A stretch of DNA of 64,000 bases. Source: Paracoccus mutanolyticus. GTDB lineage: Bacteria > Pseudomonadota > Alphaproteobacteria > Rhodobacterales > Rhodobacteraceae. The notes beneath the pieces were generated by a model. That model saw nothing but the letters and a program-made list of their open reading frames with translations. It searched no databases and was not told where the DNA came from. The first letter of the stretch is position 1. Each line of letters opens with the position of its first letter. Below, piece by piece: positions 27,256 to 38,154 of the stretch. The stretch covers positions 930,001-994,000 of the forward strand of contig NZ_CP030239.1 in NCBI RefSeq assembly GCF_003285265.1, given 5' to 3'. The translations under genes were made by a program, and so were the position numbers.

Positions 27256-28284
27256 TCAACCTGCGGTCAGCAGGCCGTGCAGCCACAGCCGAAGCTGATC
27301 GACGCCGTCCCGCAGCGCGCCCAAGGCGCCGCCGCCGTCCTGCCCGGCGGGCAGGCGGGGGGCAAGCGCGTAAAGCGCCAGGAAAGCCAGCGCCAGCATG
27401 ACGGCAAGGCCGAAGCCCGCCGCATAGCCGCCGCGCCGGGCGGGAACCACGGCCGGCAGGGCGGCGGCGGGCGCGGGGCGGGTGGGCGCGGGGCGGGCCG
27501 GCCGGGCCAGGGGGCCTTCGGGGCGGGCATCCCTGTCGCGGGCCTGTCGGGCCGGGCGGGTCGTCCGTGGACGGGGCGGGCGCGGCGCGCCGGGTCAGGG
27601 TCGCGGCCAGCAGCGCCGCGTCGGGCAGCCGGCGCGGCGGCTGGTCCGGGGCCGCGTCGGATTCGGGGTCGGTGATCGAGACGGCGGGCTCGGGCAGCGG
27701 GCCAGCCTGGGCCGGGGCGCGGGGGCGGGCTCGGGTTGCGGCTCGGGTTCCGACGTGGATGCGGGCGCGGGGGCGAACGCGGGCGGCGCATCGTCGGGCG
27801 GCGCATCGTCGGGCAGCGTCACCGTCGCAACCGGCCAGTCGAAATCCGCGCGCGGGGGCGTCGGCGCGGTCGTGGGCTGTTGGGGCACGGGGTGCAGTTC
27901 GGGTTCGGCGATGGTCTGCGACGGCGGCGGAGCCGGGGAAATAACGGGAATGTGATCGGCCGCCGGGGCCGGCTTGCGGCCCTCGGCCTGGCGGGCGGAA
28001 AGCTCCCGGGCGGCTTCCTCGCGCAGGATGGACAGGATGGAATCGTCCAGCGGGCGGCTCAGCGGCGCGGGTTCGCTGGGGTATGCCGCCCCCTGCCCCG
28101 CCGGCGCCGGTTGCACGGCGGGCGGCGGATTCCCGCGTGTTTTCGGGGCTGCGACGGGGGCTGCGGCCGGCATCTGCAACCAGACATGGGCGCAGGATGA
28201 ACATTCGACCTCGCGTCCGGCGGCGGGAATGGCCGTATCGGGGATCTCGTATTCGGCTCTGCAACGGGGGCAGGTCAGGCGCAT
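27256..28284 (-). CDS. MJ0042-type zinc-ribbon membrane protein, frameshifted
   Basis: The start at 28284 gives MRLTCPRCRAEYEIPDTAIP, then EVECSSCAHVW, a four-Cys zinc ribbon of the MJ0042 type. A long Pro/Ala-rich stretch follows (residues 50-270), then a TM helix (GFGLAVMLALAFLALYALAP) near the end in another frame. Shifts occur near 27720 and 27470. In Rhodobacterales this gene is usually upstream of, and divergent from, ftsE, as here. Its molecular role is unknown. Confidence 0.8.
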
Positions 28285-28437
28285 TCGGTCACTTTCATCG
28301 TCGCTTGGGGGCGGTGCGGGCGCCAGCGTGGCTGCGTCTCGCATTCGCCGCGCGACTGTTCTATCAAGCCGCGAACCGCACGCCAAGCAGCCCGGCCGCC
28401 CGCCCGAACGGCCGGCCCGGAAGGAAGGAACCGCCCC

Positions 28438-29111
28438 GTGATCGAGATGCAGAACCTGTCTTTCGGCTATGGCGGGGACGATCCCCTGCTGGCCGACATG
28501 TCGCTGACGCTGCCGCCGGGATCGTTCCATTTCCTGACCGGGCCGTCGGGGTCGGGCAAGACCACCTTCCTGCGGCTGTGCTATGCCGACCTGCTGCCCA
28601 GCGCCGGGCGGATGACCGCCTTTGGCCAGGACGTGCGCGAACTGTCGCGCGACGGCATCGCCGCCCTGCGCCGCCGCATTGGCGTGGTCCACCAGGACAC
28701 CCAGTTCCTGGACCACCTGCCGGTCGCCGAGAACATCGCCCTGCCCCAGATCGTCGCCGGCGAGACGGTGGACATGCAGGCGCTGTCGGCCTGCTGAGCT
28801 GGGTGCAGCTGACCGGCCACAGCCGCGCCATGCCGCCGGCCCTGTCGGGGGGCGAACGCCAGCGCGCGGCCCTGGCCCGCGCCGTCATCATGTCCCCCGA
28901 CCTGGTCATCGCCGACGAGCCGACGGGAAACCTGGACTGGGACATGTCGATGCGGCTGCTGCAACTGCTGATCGAACTGAACCGCTCGGGCAAGGCGGTG
29001 CTGTTTGCCACCCATGACATGAACCTGATCCGCGCGGCCAAGCAGCAGGTGCAGGCGCGGGTGCTGCGCATCGCGGGCAAGCGGCTGCAACTGGCGGGGG
29101 CCGACCTGTGA
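28438..29111 (+). CDS. ftsE: Cell division ATP-binding protein FtsE (one frameshift)
   Basis: GTG start at 28438 preceded by AAGGAAGGA. Walker A is GPSGSGKTTFLRL, Q-loop HQDTQFLDHLPV. A one-base loss near 28790 (CCC to CC) shifts the frame; the next frame carries LLSWVQLTGHSRAMPPALSG, GERQRAALARA (signature) and LVIADEPTGNLDWDM (Walker B), ending at 29111. FtsE with FtsX regulates septal peptidoglycan hydrolysis. The indel is most likely an error. Confidence 0.9.
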
Positions 29112-30036
29112 AAAAGACCGATCTGAAATCGCTGGACCTGGGCGCGCTGTGGCGCGGGCTGACGCGGCCGGATGCCACCGGCGCCGACCGGGTGGTGCCG
29201 CCGACCGGCTATACCGCGCAGCTGACGCTGTTCTCCGCCGGGGCGATGGCCTTTCTGGCGGTCTTTGCGCTGGCCCTGGCGCTGGCCACGGGCCGGCTGG
29301 CAGAACGCTGGTCCACGGAACTGGCGCAGACGGTGACGGTGCGGCTGTCCGCCCCCGCCGACCAGATCGACGACCAGACGGCGACCGTGCTGGAGGTCTT
29401 GAAGACCACGCCCGGCGTGGCCGAGGCGCGGCTGCTGCCCGACGCCGAGGTCGAAAAGCTGCTGGAGCCCTGGTTCGGCCCCGATGTCCCGGTCGAGGCC
29501 CTGCCAGTGCCGCGCCTGATCGAGGTGAGCGAAGGCCCCGAGGGGTTCGATTCCGCCGCCCTGGCGCTGCGCCTGCAGGGCGAGGCGCCGGGCGCGGTGC
29601 TGGACGACCACACCCGCTGGCGCGAGCCGCTGGTGCGCGCCGCGGGCCGGCTGCGGGCGCTGGGCCTGTTCTCGCTGCTGCTGATCGCGGCCACATCCGG
29701 GGCGATGATCACGCTGGCGGCCAAGGCCTCGCTGGCGGCGAACGGGCAGGTGATCCGGGTGCTGCGGCTGATCGGCGCGCGCGACATCACCATCGCCACC
29801 GCCTTCGTGCGCCGCTTTACCCGCCGCGCCGCGCTGGGCGCCGCCGCGGGCACGGTGCTGGGCATGCTGGCGGTCTGGGCGCTGCCCGCCGCAGACGAGG
29901 CCGGGGGCTTCCTGACCGGCCTGGGGTTCCAGGGCTGGGGCTGGATCTGGCCGCTGCTGATCCCGCTGGCCGCCGCCGCCATCGGCTTTGCGCGACCCGC
30001 TGGGCGGCGCTGCGGATGCTGCGCGAGGTCGCCTGA
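29108..30036 (+). CDS. ftsX: Cell division permease FtsX (one frameshift)
   Basis: The GTG start overlaps the ftsE stop (GTGA). Four TM segments: about 38-60, 185-210, 235-255 and 275-295. FtsX-like periplasmic domain: VTVRLSAPADQIDDQTATVL, LLPDAEVEKLLEPW. Conserved loop: GAMITLAAKASLAANGQVIR, RLIGARDITIA. Near 29990 two extra bases (GCGC for GC) shift the frame; the native reading gives ATRWAALRMLREVA and the stop at 30036. FtsEX couples division to amidase activation. Confidence 0.9.
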
Positions 30037-30809
30037 TGGCGTCCCGCCGGCCGGGTCGGGGCGGCGCGCTGGCCTGGGCGCGCACGCTGGCCTATTACCT
30101 CTACATCGCGCTCGCGACGCTGGTGCTGGGGCTTTGGGGCTTGCCGCAGGGCCTGCGCGGACGCGCGGCGGCGAACCGCGTCGCCACCGTCTGGCTGCGC
30201 CAGATGCTGGGCGCGGCGCGCGTCATCCTGGGGGTGCGGGTCGAATATCGCGGCGCGCCTCCGGTGGGCGACGTGCTGATCGCGGCCAAGCACCAAAGCT
30301 TTCTGGACATCCTCGCACTGGCGCAGGCCTGCCCGCGCCGTGCCTTCGTGATGAAGCGCGAGGTGCTGAACGTGCCGATCATGGGCTGGTTCGCCCGCAA
30401 GGTCGGCTGCATCCCGATCGACCGCACCAGGGGCAAGGACGCGCTGCGCCAGATCACCGCCGAGGTCGAGGCCGCGCGCCGCTCGCCCGAGGGGCTGGGC
30501 CAGCTGATCGTCTATCCCGAGGGCACGCGCACCCTGCCCGGCCACAGCCTGCCCTATAAGCCCGGGGTGGCGATCATCCAGCGCGCGACCGGACTGCCCA
30601 TCGTTCCGGTGGCAGCCGATTGCGGCCTGTTCTGGCCCAAGCGCGGCTTTCCGATCCGCCCCGGCGTGGCCGTGGTCCAGTTCCTGGAGCCCGTCCCCCC
30701 TGGCCAGCGGATCGAGCCCCTGCTGGCCGATCTGGCCGGCCGGATCGAGCCCGCGAGCCTTGCGCTTTACCACGAGGCCGGGGGCGAGGCCGCGCTGGCG
30801 GGGCGCTGA
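30036..30809 (+). CDS. plsC: 1-acyl-sn-glycerol-3-phosphate acyltransferase
   Basis: The start at 30036 overlaps the ftsX stop. 257 residues, with an N-terminal membrane helix ([19 protein letters not shown]). Motif I HQSFLD (H-x4-D), motif II around [15 protein letters not shown], motif III YPEGTRT, and motif IV with [13 protein letters not shown]. PlsC makes phosphatidic acid at the membrane. It is the third gene of an ftsEX-plsC operon usual in this group. The frame is intact. Confidence 0.93.
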   Translation: MASRRPGRGGALAWARTLAYYLYIALATLVLGLWGLPQGLRGRAAANRVATVWLRQMLGAARVILGVRVEYRGAPPVGDVLIAAKHQSFLDILALAQACPRRAFVMKREVLNVPIMGWFARKVGCIPIDRTRGKDALRQITAEVEAARRSPEGLGQLIVYPEGTRTLPGHSLPYKPGVAIIQRATGLPIVPVAADCGLFWPKRGFPIRPGVAVVQFLEPVPPGQRIEPLLADLAGRIEPASLALYHEAGGEAALAGR

Positions 30810-30887
30810 TCTGGGCGCTTGCCATTGCCGGATCGGTCCGGCGCGCCTATCTGGGCTGGGCTGCCCGCTTTCGGCCGGCGCCCGAGG

Positions 30888-30972
30888 GGATACAGGGCTG
30901 GCTGCGCACGGAGCGCGACCGGCTGTCGAAGCACAAGCCGCTCGCCAAGGCGGTCGACTACATCGTTCAGGG
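30888..30972 (+). mobile_element. IS66 TnpC fragment at the ABC ATPase start
   Basis: The frame reads [20 protein letters not shown] then DYIVQ. This is the IS66 TnpC segment before the final catalytic region (KGPLAKAIDYVLNRW-like). It is about 85 bp and replaces the N-terminal beta-strands of the following ABC gene. The preceding 80 bp ([14 protein letters not shown]) may be the original ABC N-terminus. Confidence 0.6.
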
Positions 30973-31811
<839 letters not shown>

Positions 31812-31815
<4 letters not shown>

Positions 31816-32573
31816 ACTGGAACGCCGCACGCGCGATCTATGACCACGAGATGGCGCGCTTCTTTCGCACGGTCTGGCAATCGCTCGCCTCGCCCGTGCT
31901 GTCCACGGTGCTGTATTTCGTCGTCTTCGGCGCAGCCATCGGCGGGCGCATCCAGTCGGTCGAGGGCGTGGCCTATGGCGCCTTCATCGTGCCCGGCCTG
32001 ATGATGCTGACCGTGCTGCAGCAATCGGTCAGCAACGCCAGCTTCGGCATCTATTTCCCGAAATTCTCGGGGACGATCTATGAATACCTGGTCGCGCCGA
32101 CCGGCTGGATCGAAGTCACGCTGGGCTTTGTCGGCGCCGCCGCCTCGAAGGCCGTGCTGATCGCGCTGGTGATCCTGGTGACCAGCTTCTGGTTCAACGG
32201 CATCCACATCGCCCATCCGGTCTGGATGCTGGCCTTTCTGACCCTGACGGCGCTGGGATTTTCGCTGCTGGGCTTCATCATCGGGCTTTGGGCCAAGTCC
32301 TTCGAGCAGTTGCAGATCGTGCCGATGATGGTCATCACGCCCCTGGTGTTCCTGGGCGGCGCGTTCTATTCGGCCTCGATGCTGCCGCCGTTCTGGGAAG
32401 GCGTGGCCAAGCTCAATCCGGTGCTTTACCTGATCTCCGGCTTTCGCTGGAGCTTCTTCGACATCGCCGACGTGCCGGTGGGCGTCTCGCTGCTGGCGGT
32501 CGCGGGGATGATCCTGGTCTGCCTGGGCATCATCCGCTGGATCTTCGTCACCGGCTGGCGGCTTCGCGAATAG
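31812..32573 (+). CDS. ABC-2 type transporter permease
   Basis: An intact 253-residue membrane protein starting at the ATGA overlap with the ATPase. Six predicted TM helices, including [43 protein letters not shown] and [14 protein letters not shown]. The family motif [15 protein letters not shown] and [20 protein letters not shown] match NodJ/ABC2 permeases. It pairs with the preceding ATPase to export an unknown substrate. Confidence 0.9.
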
Positions 32574-32700
32574 GCGGGGCCTTGGGCGCCGAAAGGGCCA
32601 AAGGGGCCGCGAGGCGTTTCGTGGCGAACATCGCGGCCAGGCGGCGCTGATCCTGATGCTTGCGGGCGGTCTTTCTGCGGGTGGGTCGTCTGGTGGTCAT
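32548..32700 (-). CDS. Possible small Arg-rich protein
   Basis: A 50-codon frame from 32700 ([20 protein letters not shown]), with AAAGG seven bases before the ATG. Its 3' end overlaps the permease 3' end by 26 bp, convergent. It resembles no family I can name. It could be a real small basic protein or a chance frame; the start context favours the former slightly. Confidence 0.35.
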   Translation of the reverse strand: MTTRRPTRRKTARKHQDQRRLAAMFATKRLAAPLALSAPKAPPIREAASR

Positions 32701-32725
32701 CGAAACCTTTCATGAGTGTTGAATA

Positions 32726-32780
32726 CGGCAAGGGGGCCGCAGGCGGCGACCCCTTGCCGGGCGGGCAGGATCACCTGCCC
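32726..32780. terminator. Two consecutive hairpins
   Basis: CGGCAAGGGG (32726-32735) pairs with CCCCTTGCCG (32750-32759), with an inner GCCGC/GCGGC-type stem. A second stem GGGCAGG/CCTGCCC lies at 32763-32780. No long T-run follows. They lie in gene-free DNA between the small Arg-rich frame and 32839. Confidence 0.4.
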
Positions 32781-32838
32781 CATGCATCGGGAATCCGTCC
32801 GTCCCCGGTCTGGCCGGGTCAGGTCGGTCTGCCTGTGA

Positions 32839-33048
32839 TCAGGTCTTCTTGCCGCGCTTGGCGGCGGGCGCCGGTTCCGGCGTGGCTGCCGCCTGGGCCA
32901 GGCGCGCGGCGCGCAGTTTTGCGGTCAGCTGCTGGCGACGCTCGGTCTGGTCGGCGATGATCTGCCGCGCCTCCGAGGTCGTGCGGTCCATCGCGGTCAG
33001 CGGGGCCGGCGCGCGGAACAGCCCCTTGGTCCCGTCCTTGGGTGCCAT
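32839..33048 (-). CDS. Small hypothetical protein
   Basis: A 69-residue frame starting MAPKDGTKGLFRAPAPLTAM, with a helical charged middle (EARQIIADQTERRQQLTAKL) and a Lys-rich end (AAKRGKKT). No motif known to me. It has upstream in-frame ATGs at 33102 and earlier; the MAPK start is chosen because the upstream part is Pro/Gly-rich and unlike a protein core. It may be a small regulatory or structural protein. Confidence 0.5.
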   Translation of the reverse strand: MAPKDGTKGLFRAPAPLTAMDRTTSEARQIIADQTERRQQLTAKLRAARLAQAAATPEPAPAAKRGKKT

Positions 33049-33156
33049 GGTGGCCTCCATCAGGGGTTCGGGCCGGCCGGGATCGGCCGGTCCCATCATC
33101 ATGCCGCAGGCGGGCCGGCGCTAGGGGCGCCATGCCGCCGCAGTCGGTCCCGAGGC

Positions 33157-33363
33157 TTAGGCCAAGGCCAGGTTGCGCGCCGACTGGCGGCCGTCGCGAC
33201 CCGATTCGATGTCGAAGGTCACCGCCTGGCCGTCAGCGACGGTGCGCAGGCCGGCGCGCTCCACGGCCGAGATGTGCAGGAACACGTCCTTGCCGCCATC
33301 TTCCGGGGCGATGAAGCCGAAACCCTTGGTTGCGTTGAACCATTTCACGGTGCCATTGGCCAT
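33157..33363 (-). CDS. Cold-shock protein (CspA family)
   Basis: Intact 68 residues: MANGTVKWFNATKGFGFIAP, DGGKDVFLHISAVERAG. RNP1 (KGFGFI) and RNP2 (VFLHI) are complete. It binds single-stranded nucleic acids. A strong RBS (AAAGGAGAT) lies ahead of the start, and the leader can fold a GTCGCC/GGCGAC stem just upstream of it, which may modulate translation. Confidence 0.95.
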   Translation of the reverse strand: MANGTVKWFNATKGFGFIAPEDGGKDVFLHISAVERAGLRTVADGQAVTFDIESGRDGRQSARNLALA

Positions 33364-33536
33364 CGTGAGATCTCCTTTTGTATGTCGCCCGCGAAATTGC
33401 GGCGACCCGGCTCGGTCAGATCAAAACGCAGTCTGAAGCCGAAAAGGAGACAGTGCAGAAGAAATAACGTTGCCCGCCCAAGATAGGGGGCACCGGCGCC
33501 AAAAACAACCCCCGACTGCGCATGCCGTGCCCGGCT

Positions 33537-33986
33537 TCAGCGCGGACACAGCTTGGTCTGCGGGTCCAGCCGGACATAGTCGCGGGCGCTGATCTTGTGC
33601 ATCTTCAGCGAATGCTTCCATTCGCTGTTCCACTTGCGCAGGATGCCGCCACGGTAAAAGCGGCCCATGATCTCGTCCACCAGGGGCGGGATGATGGTGG
33701 TGCCGGGGATGCGCGGGGCGTGAAAGCCGATGGTGGCGTTCGGGCCCAGGCAGGCGTTGGGCAGCGTCGTGTAGATCGTGCAGGCCGAGCGGCAATAGCC
33801 CCGCACCTGCACCGGACGCCCGCTGGCCGCAAGCCTGTTGCGGTACTGCACCGCCTCGAGCACGTTGCCGCCCTTGTTGTTCAGGATGATGATCGGCTCG
33901 GCCTTGCCGCGCGGCTGGGCGGGGGCGGGACCGGGCAGCAGGGCCGCGACCAGGGCGGCGGCGACAAGCGGAAGCAGGCGGGACAT
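33537..33986 (-). CDS. Secreted ClpP-fold-like hypothetical protein
   Basis: The start is set at 33986 ([20 protein letters not shown]), a clean signal peptide; an in-frame ATG at 34037 adds 17 residues. The mature part reads [20 protein letters not shown], then [20 protein letters not shown] and [13 protein letters not shown]. The pattern of a glycine-rich oxyanion loop, a Ser within CRSACT and a following helix resembles periplasmic ClpP/crotonase-fold proteins (COG3904-like). The His near GFHAP may be catalytic. Function unknown. Confidence 0.7.
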   Translation of the reverse strand: MSRLLPLVAAALVAALLPGPAPAQPRGKAEPIIILNNKGGNVLEAVQYRNRLAASGRPVQVRGYCRSACTIYTTLPNACLGPNATIGFHAPRIPGTTIIPPLVDEIMGRFYRGGILRKWNSEWKHSLKMHKISARDYVRLDPQTKLCPR

Positions 33987-34161
33987 GGCCAGTCTGGCCG
34001 GGGTCAGTCGGGGCATGGTGAGGGGGCGCGTGGTCATGGCGCCAGCTTATGCCGCGAAGCCCGCCGGCGTCAAAATGACGTTCCGGCGAGCGCGCCGCCG
34101 GCCGCCGGGCCTGCGCTTGGCGCTTAACAAGCGCCCCGGCCCGCACTATATGCCGCCCATC

Positions 34162-35537
34162 ATGAGCCAGAACCCGCCCCTGCTGCGCCCCGATCTAGCC
34201 CCCAGCCCGATCTTCGACACCACGCGAAGGGACGGGCAACCGACCATCGGCATGGTCAGCCTTGGCTGTCCCAAGGCGCTGGTCGACAGCGAACGCATCC
34301 TGACGCGCCTGCGCGCCGAAGGCTATGCCATCAGCCCCGACTACAAGGGCGCGGGCGCGGTGATCGTGAACACCTGCGGCTTCCTTGATTCGGCCAAGGC
34401 CGAAAGCCTGCAGGCCATCGGCGAGGCGCTGGCGGAAAACGGCAAGGTCATCGTCACCGGCTGCCTGGGGGCCGAGCCCGAATACATCACCGGCGCGCAT
34501 CCGTCCGTGCTGGCCGTGACCGGCCCGCAGCAATACGAACAGGTGCTGGACGCGGTGCACCATGCCGTGCCCCCCAGCCCCGACCCGTTCGTGGACCTGC
34601 TGCCGGCTAGTGGCGTCAAGCTGACGCCGCGCCATTACAGCTATCTGAAGATTTCCGAAGGCTGCAACCACGCCTGCAAGTTCTGCATCATTCCCGACAT
34701 GCGCGGGAAACTGGTCAGCCGCCCGGCGCACGCGGTGATGCGCGAGGCCGAAAAGCTGGTCGAGGCCGGGGTGCGCGAACTCCTCGTGATCTCGCAGGAC
34801 ACCTCGGCCTATGGCCTTGACCGCAAGTTCGCGACCGAGCGCGGCCACCGCGCCCATATCACCGACCTGTCCCGCGACCTGGGGTCGCTTGGCGCCTGGG
34901 TGCGGCTGCATTACGTCTATCCCTATCCGCATGTGCGCGACCTGATCCCGCTGATGGCCGAGGGGCTGGTGCTGCCCTATCTGGACATCCCCTTCCAGCA
35001 CGCCCATCCCGACACGCTGAAGCGCATGGCCCGCCCGGCGGCGGCGGCCAGGACGCTGGACGAGATCGCGGCCTGGCGCGCAGCCTGCCCCGAGATCACC
35101 CTGCGCTCGACCTTCATCGTCGGCTATCCGGGCGAGACCGAGGCCGAGTTCCAGACCCTGCTCGACTGGCTCGACGAGGCGCAGCTGGACCGCGTCGGCT
35201 GCTTCCAATACGAAAACGTCGCCGGAGCGCGGGCGAACCTGCTGCCCGACCATGTGCCCGCCGAAGTCAAGAGGAGCGCCGGGACCGCTTCATGGAAAAG
35301 GCGCAGGCGATTGCCGAGGCGAAGCTCGCCGCCAAGGTCGGACGCCGCATCGAGGTGATCGTCGATTCGGTCGATGAGGACGGGGCGACCTGCCGCACCA
35401 AGGCCGATGCGCCGGAAATCGACGGCAACCTGTTCATCGACGACGGGTTCGAGGCGCTGACACCGGGCGACATCGTGAGCGTGACGGTGGACGAGGCCGG
35501 GGAATACGACCTCTGGGGCCGGCTCGACGCGGGCTGA
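34162..35537 (+). CDS. rimO: Ribosomal protein uS12 methylthiotransferase RimO (one frameshift)
   Basis: The start is at 34162 ([12 protein letters not shown]); ATG at 34150 is an alternative. N-terminal UPF0004 domain: [40 protein letters not shown]. Radical [23 protein letters not shown] (CxxxCxxC). A single base loss near 35272 (AAGGAGG to AAGAGG) shifts the frame; the C-terminal TRAM domain follows ([20 protein letters not shown]). RimO methylthiolates Asp88 of S12. Confidence 0.92.
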
Positions 35538-35540
35538 GCC

Positions 35541-38031
35541 CTAGAAGCGGTCCAGAAGCCGGCCCAGATAGTCGCGTTCATCCTCGGGCCGGGTGCGCTC
35601 GCCGCTGCGGCGGCGGATTTCCTCTTGCAGGTCGCGGGCGCGGCGCGCGGGATCGGGCCCTTCGGCCAGGGGGTCGCCGGTCGCGATCTGGCCGCCCTGC
35701 CCCTCGGTCGAGCGGCCCAGCGGATCGGTCTGGGGGCGGTTCTGATAGGGCTGGGCCAGGCCGCGCTGGCCGTTTCCTTCGCGGCTCTGGCCTTCGGGGC
35801 CGCCTTCCTGCCCACCCTGCTGGGGCGCGCCCTCCTGCCCCGGCTGGTTCTGGGCCTGCATCTCGCCCAAGGCGCGCATGCCCTCGCGCATGTTCTGGAT
35901 GGCCTGGGCCTGGCGCTCCATCGCGCCGGCGGGGTCGCCGTCGCGCAGGGCCTGTTCGGCCCCCTCCATCGCGCGGCCGGCGTCGTCCAGCGCCTGCCGC
36001 GCCTGGTCGCCGGGCTGGGTGCCGCGCCCCGGCGAAGCCGCGCTGGCGGCCCAGCGCCTCGCGCAGCTCGCGCTGGCGGTCGGCCAGGACCGGTTCTGCT
36101 GATCGCCCTGGCCCTGCTGGCCGTCCTGTCCGGGCTGCCACTGGCCGTACTGGTCCTGCATCTGGCGCATCGCCTCGTCCGCCAGGCGCTGCTGGTCGCG
36201 CAGCGTCTGCGCCAGCCGGTCCGAGGGACGCTCGCCCTCGCCGCCCTCGCCCGGCTCGCGGGTGACGCGCATATTCTGCATCATGCGGTTGAACTGGTCC
36301 AGAAGCTCCTGCGCCTCGGCCATGCGACCCTCGTTCATCAGGCGCTGGATCTCGTCCATCATCTGCTGGATCTGGTCGCCGGTGATGCGCTGGCCCTGCG
36401 CCTTGGGCGAGCGGTCGAATTTCTCGGCCGGGTCCTCGCCCTGCTGGGCCAGCATGTCGGTATAGGCGTCGGTCGCCTCGCGCAATTCGTCCATCAGGCG
36501 CTGGATCTCGTCGGGGCTGGCGCCGTTGCGGATCGCCTCGGACAGCCGCTCCTGCGCCTGCTGCATCCGCTCCAGCGCGTCGGCAAGCCCGCCGTCCTCA
36601 AGCGCGACGGCCGCGTCCCACAGGACCTGGGCCAGGTCGTTGCGCGAGTCCTCGGTCAGGGGACCGACCTCCAGGACGCCGATCGCGCCGCGCAGACCCT
36701 GGGCCAGGGCCGGGTCCATGAAGCCCTCGGGCTGCCAGCTGACGGCGCGCAGCAGCTGGGCGCTGCGGGCCGCGTTCTCGCGCGACCACAGCAGGTCGCG
36801 GCGCAGCTCGATCAGCGCCGCCGCCAGCGGATCGAAAAAGCGCCGCCCCGGCAGGATCATCGCCACCGGCTGCGCGCGGCCGGCCTGGTCGATCCCGTCG
36901 CGCACCTCAAGCGAGACGGTGACCGGCAGGTTCGCCCAGGGGTGGCGCGACAGGTCGGCGGTCAGCTGGCCCCGCAGGTCGCGGCGCGCCCAGGTCGCGG
37001 GCAGGGGCAGGTCCAGTTCGATGGCCGCGCGCGGCTCGGGTTCGACGGCCGGCCAAGCGGCGGTCGATCCCCGACATGTCCAGCGCGATCACCGCCCGGC
37101 CGCGCGCGACGCCATTGTCGTCGCTGGCCGAAAAGGGCTGGACGAAGCGGCCGTCGGCGCGGCGGTCGGGCTGGACCAGCGGCCCGACGGTCGGCGCGGC
37201 ATCGGGGATCACCGTCACCGGAAAGCGCCGGCCGGCGACCTCGACCGTGCCGTCGCGCTCGGCCAGGAACTCGGGCGCGGCGGGATCGGTGCCCGGCAGC
37301 GCCGCGCCGATGTCCTGCGCCACCGCCGTGCCCTCGCCATAGATGCGAAAGCTCAGCACCGTGCCCTCGGGCAGGCTCAGGGCCTCGCCCTCGGGCAGCG
37401 CGTTCAAATAGATCGTCGGCCGGCGGGTATAGGCGGGGGGCTCGGCCCAGCCCTCCCAGCCGGGCGCGGCCTCGACGTCGGGCCGGGTTTCGGGGGCGGG
37501 GCGAAAGGTCGCGCCCAGGGCCGCGATCCCCTGTCCGAAGCGGCCGGCGGGGGCAAAGACCAGCGCCATGACCAGCGCGACCATGCCCGCCAGCCGCAGC
37601 GCGACCGGACGCGCCAGCGCAGCCGGCGCGGGCGCGCGGGCCGGGTCGGCGGCCGGCCGCCCGCGCTCACCGCCGTGCAGAAGGCGGAGGCGCGGCGGAT
37701 GCTCGGCGACGACGGCCGCTCGATCGCGCAGCGCCGCAGGGGCCGCCCCGGCAGGGCCGCATGACGCGGTCCCGCGCCGCCTCGGCCGAGGGCGCCGGAA
37801 CCGCCGCCAGCCCCGCACTGCAGCGACGACCAGGACCAGCAGCGCCAGGCCCATCGCCCAGGGCAGGACGGACAGGGGCAGGACATCGGCCAGGCCAAAG
37901 GCCAGCGCGGCGACCACTGCGGCCAGCACCACGCCCAGCGGCCAGAAGGCAACGGCCACCGCCTCCCACAGCATCGCCGCGCGGGTCAGGCAGACCGCGC
38001 GACGCACCTGGGGGGGATCGGGCCTATCCAC
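35541..38031 (-). CDS. TIGR02302/DUF4175 membrane protein (frameshifted)
   Basis: The start is near 38031 (MDRPDPPQVRRAVCL). TM helices: AVAVAFWPLGVVLAAVVAAL, LPWAMGLALLVLVVAAV, LAGMVALVMALVFAP. A large periplasmic region follows with YTRRPTIYLNALPEGEALSL. The C-terminal third is extremely Gln/Gly/Met-rich (GQGDQQNR, MREGMRALGEMQAQNQPGQE) and ends RDYLGRLLDRF. This is the TIGR02302 family, restricted to alphaproteobacteria, function unknown. Frames change near 37700, 37050 and 36100-36040. Its stop lies next to the rimO stop (convergent). Confidence 0.8.
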
Positions 38032-38041
38032 GGGCAGTCAT

Positions 38042-38090
38042 TCTTTCTTGTCCAAATATCCCACGGGGGTCCGGGGGTGTGAAACCCCCG
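38042..38090. repeat. Dispersed intergenic stem-loop repeat, copy A
   Basis: TTCTTTCTTGTCCAAATATC, then a GGGGGT/CCCCC hairpin. It shares the T-C-T-T-x-x-T-G-T-C-x-A-A-A-T-A-T-C-C-C core with copies at 56598 and 61150. It sits between the TIGR02302 gene start and lysA. Confidence 0.6.
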
Positions 38091-38154
38091 GCTGCTTGGC
38101 ACGGGCCCGGAGGGTTGATCCCCCCGGCACCGAGCCTGCGTCCGGGATAAGCGC

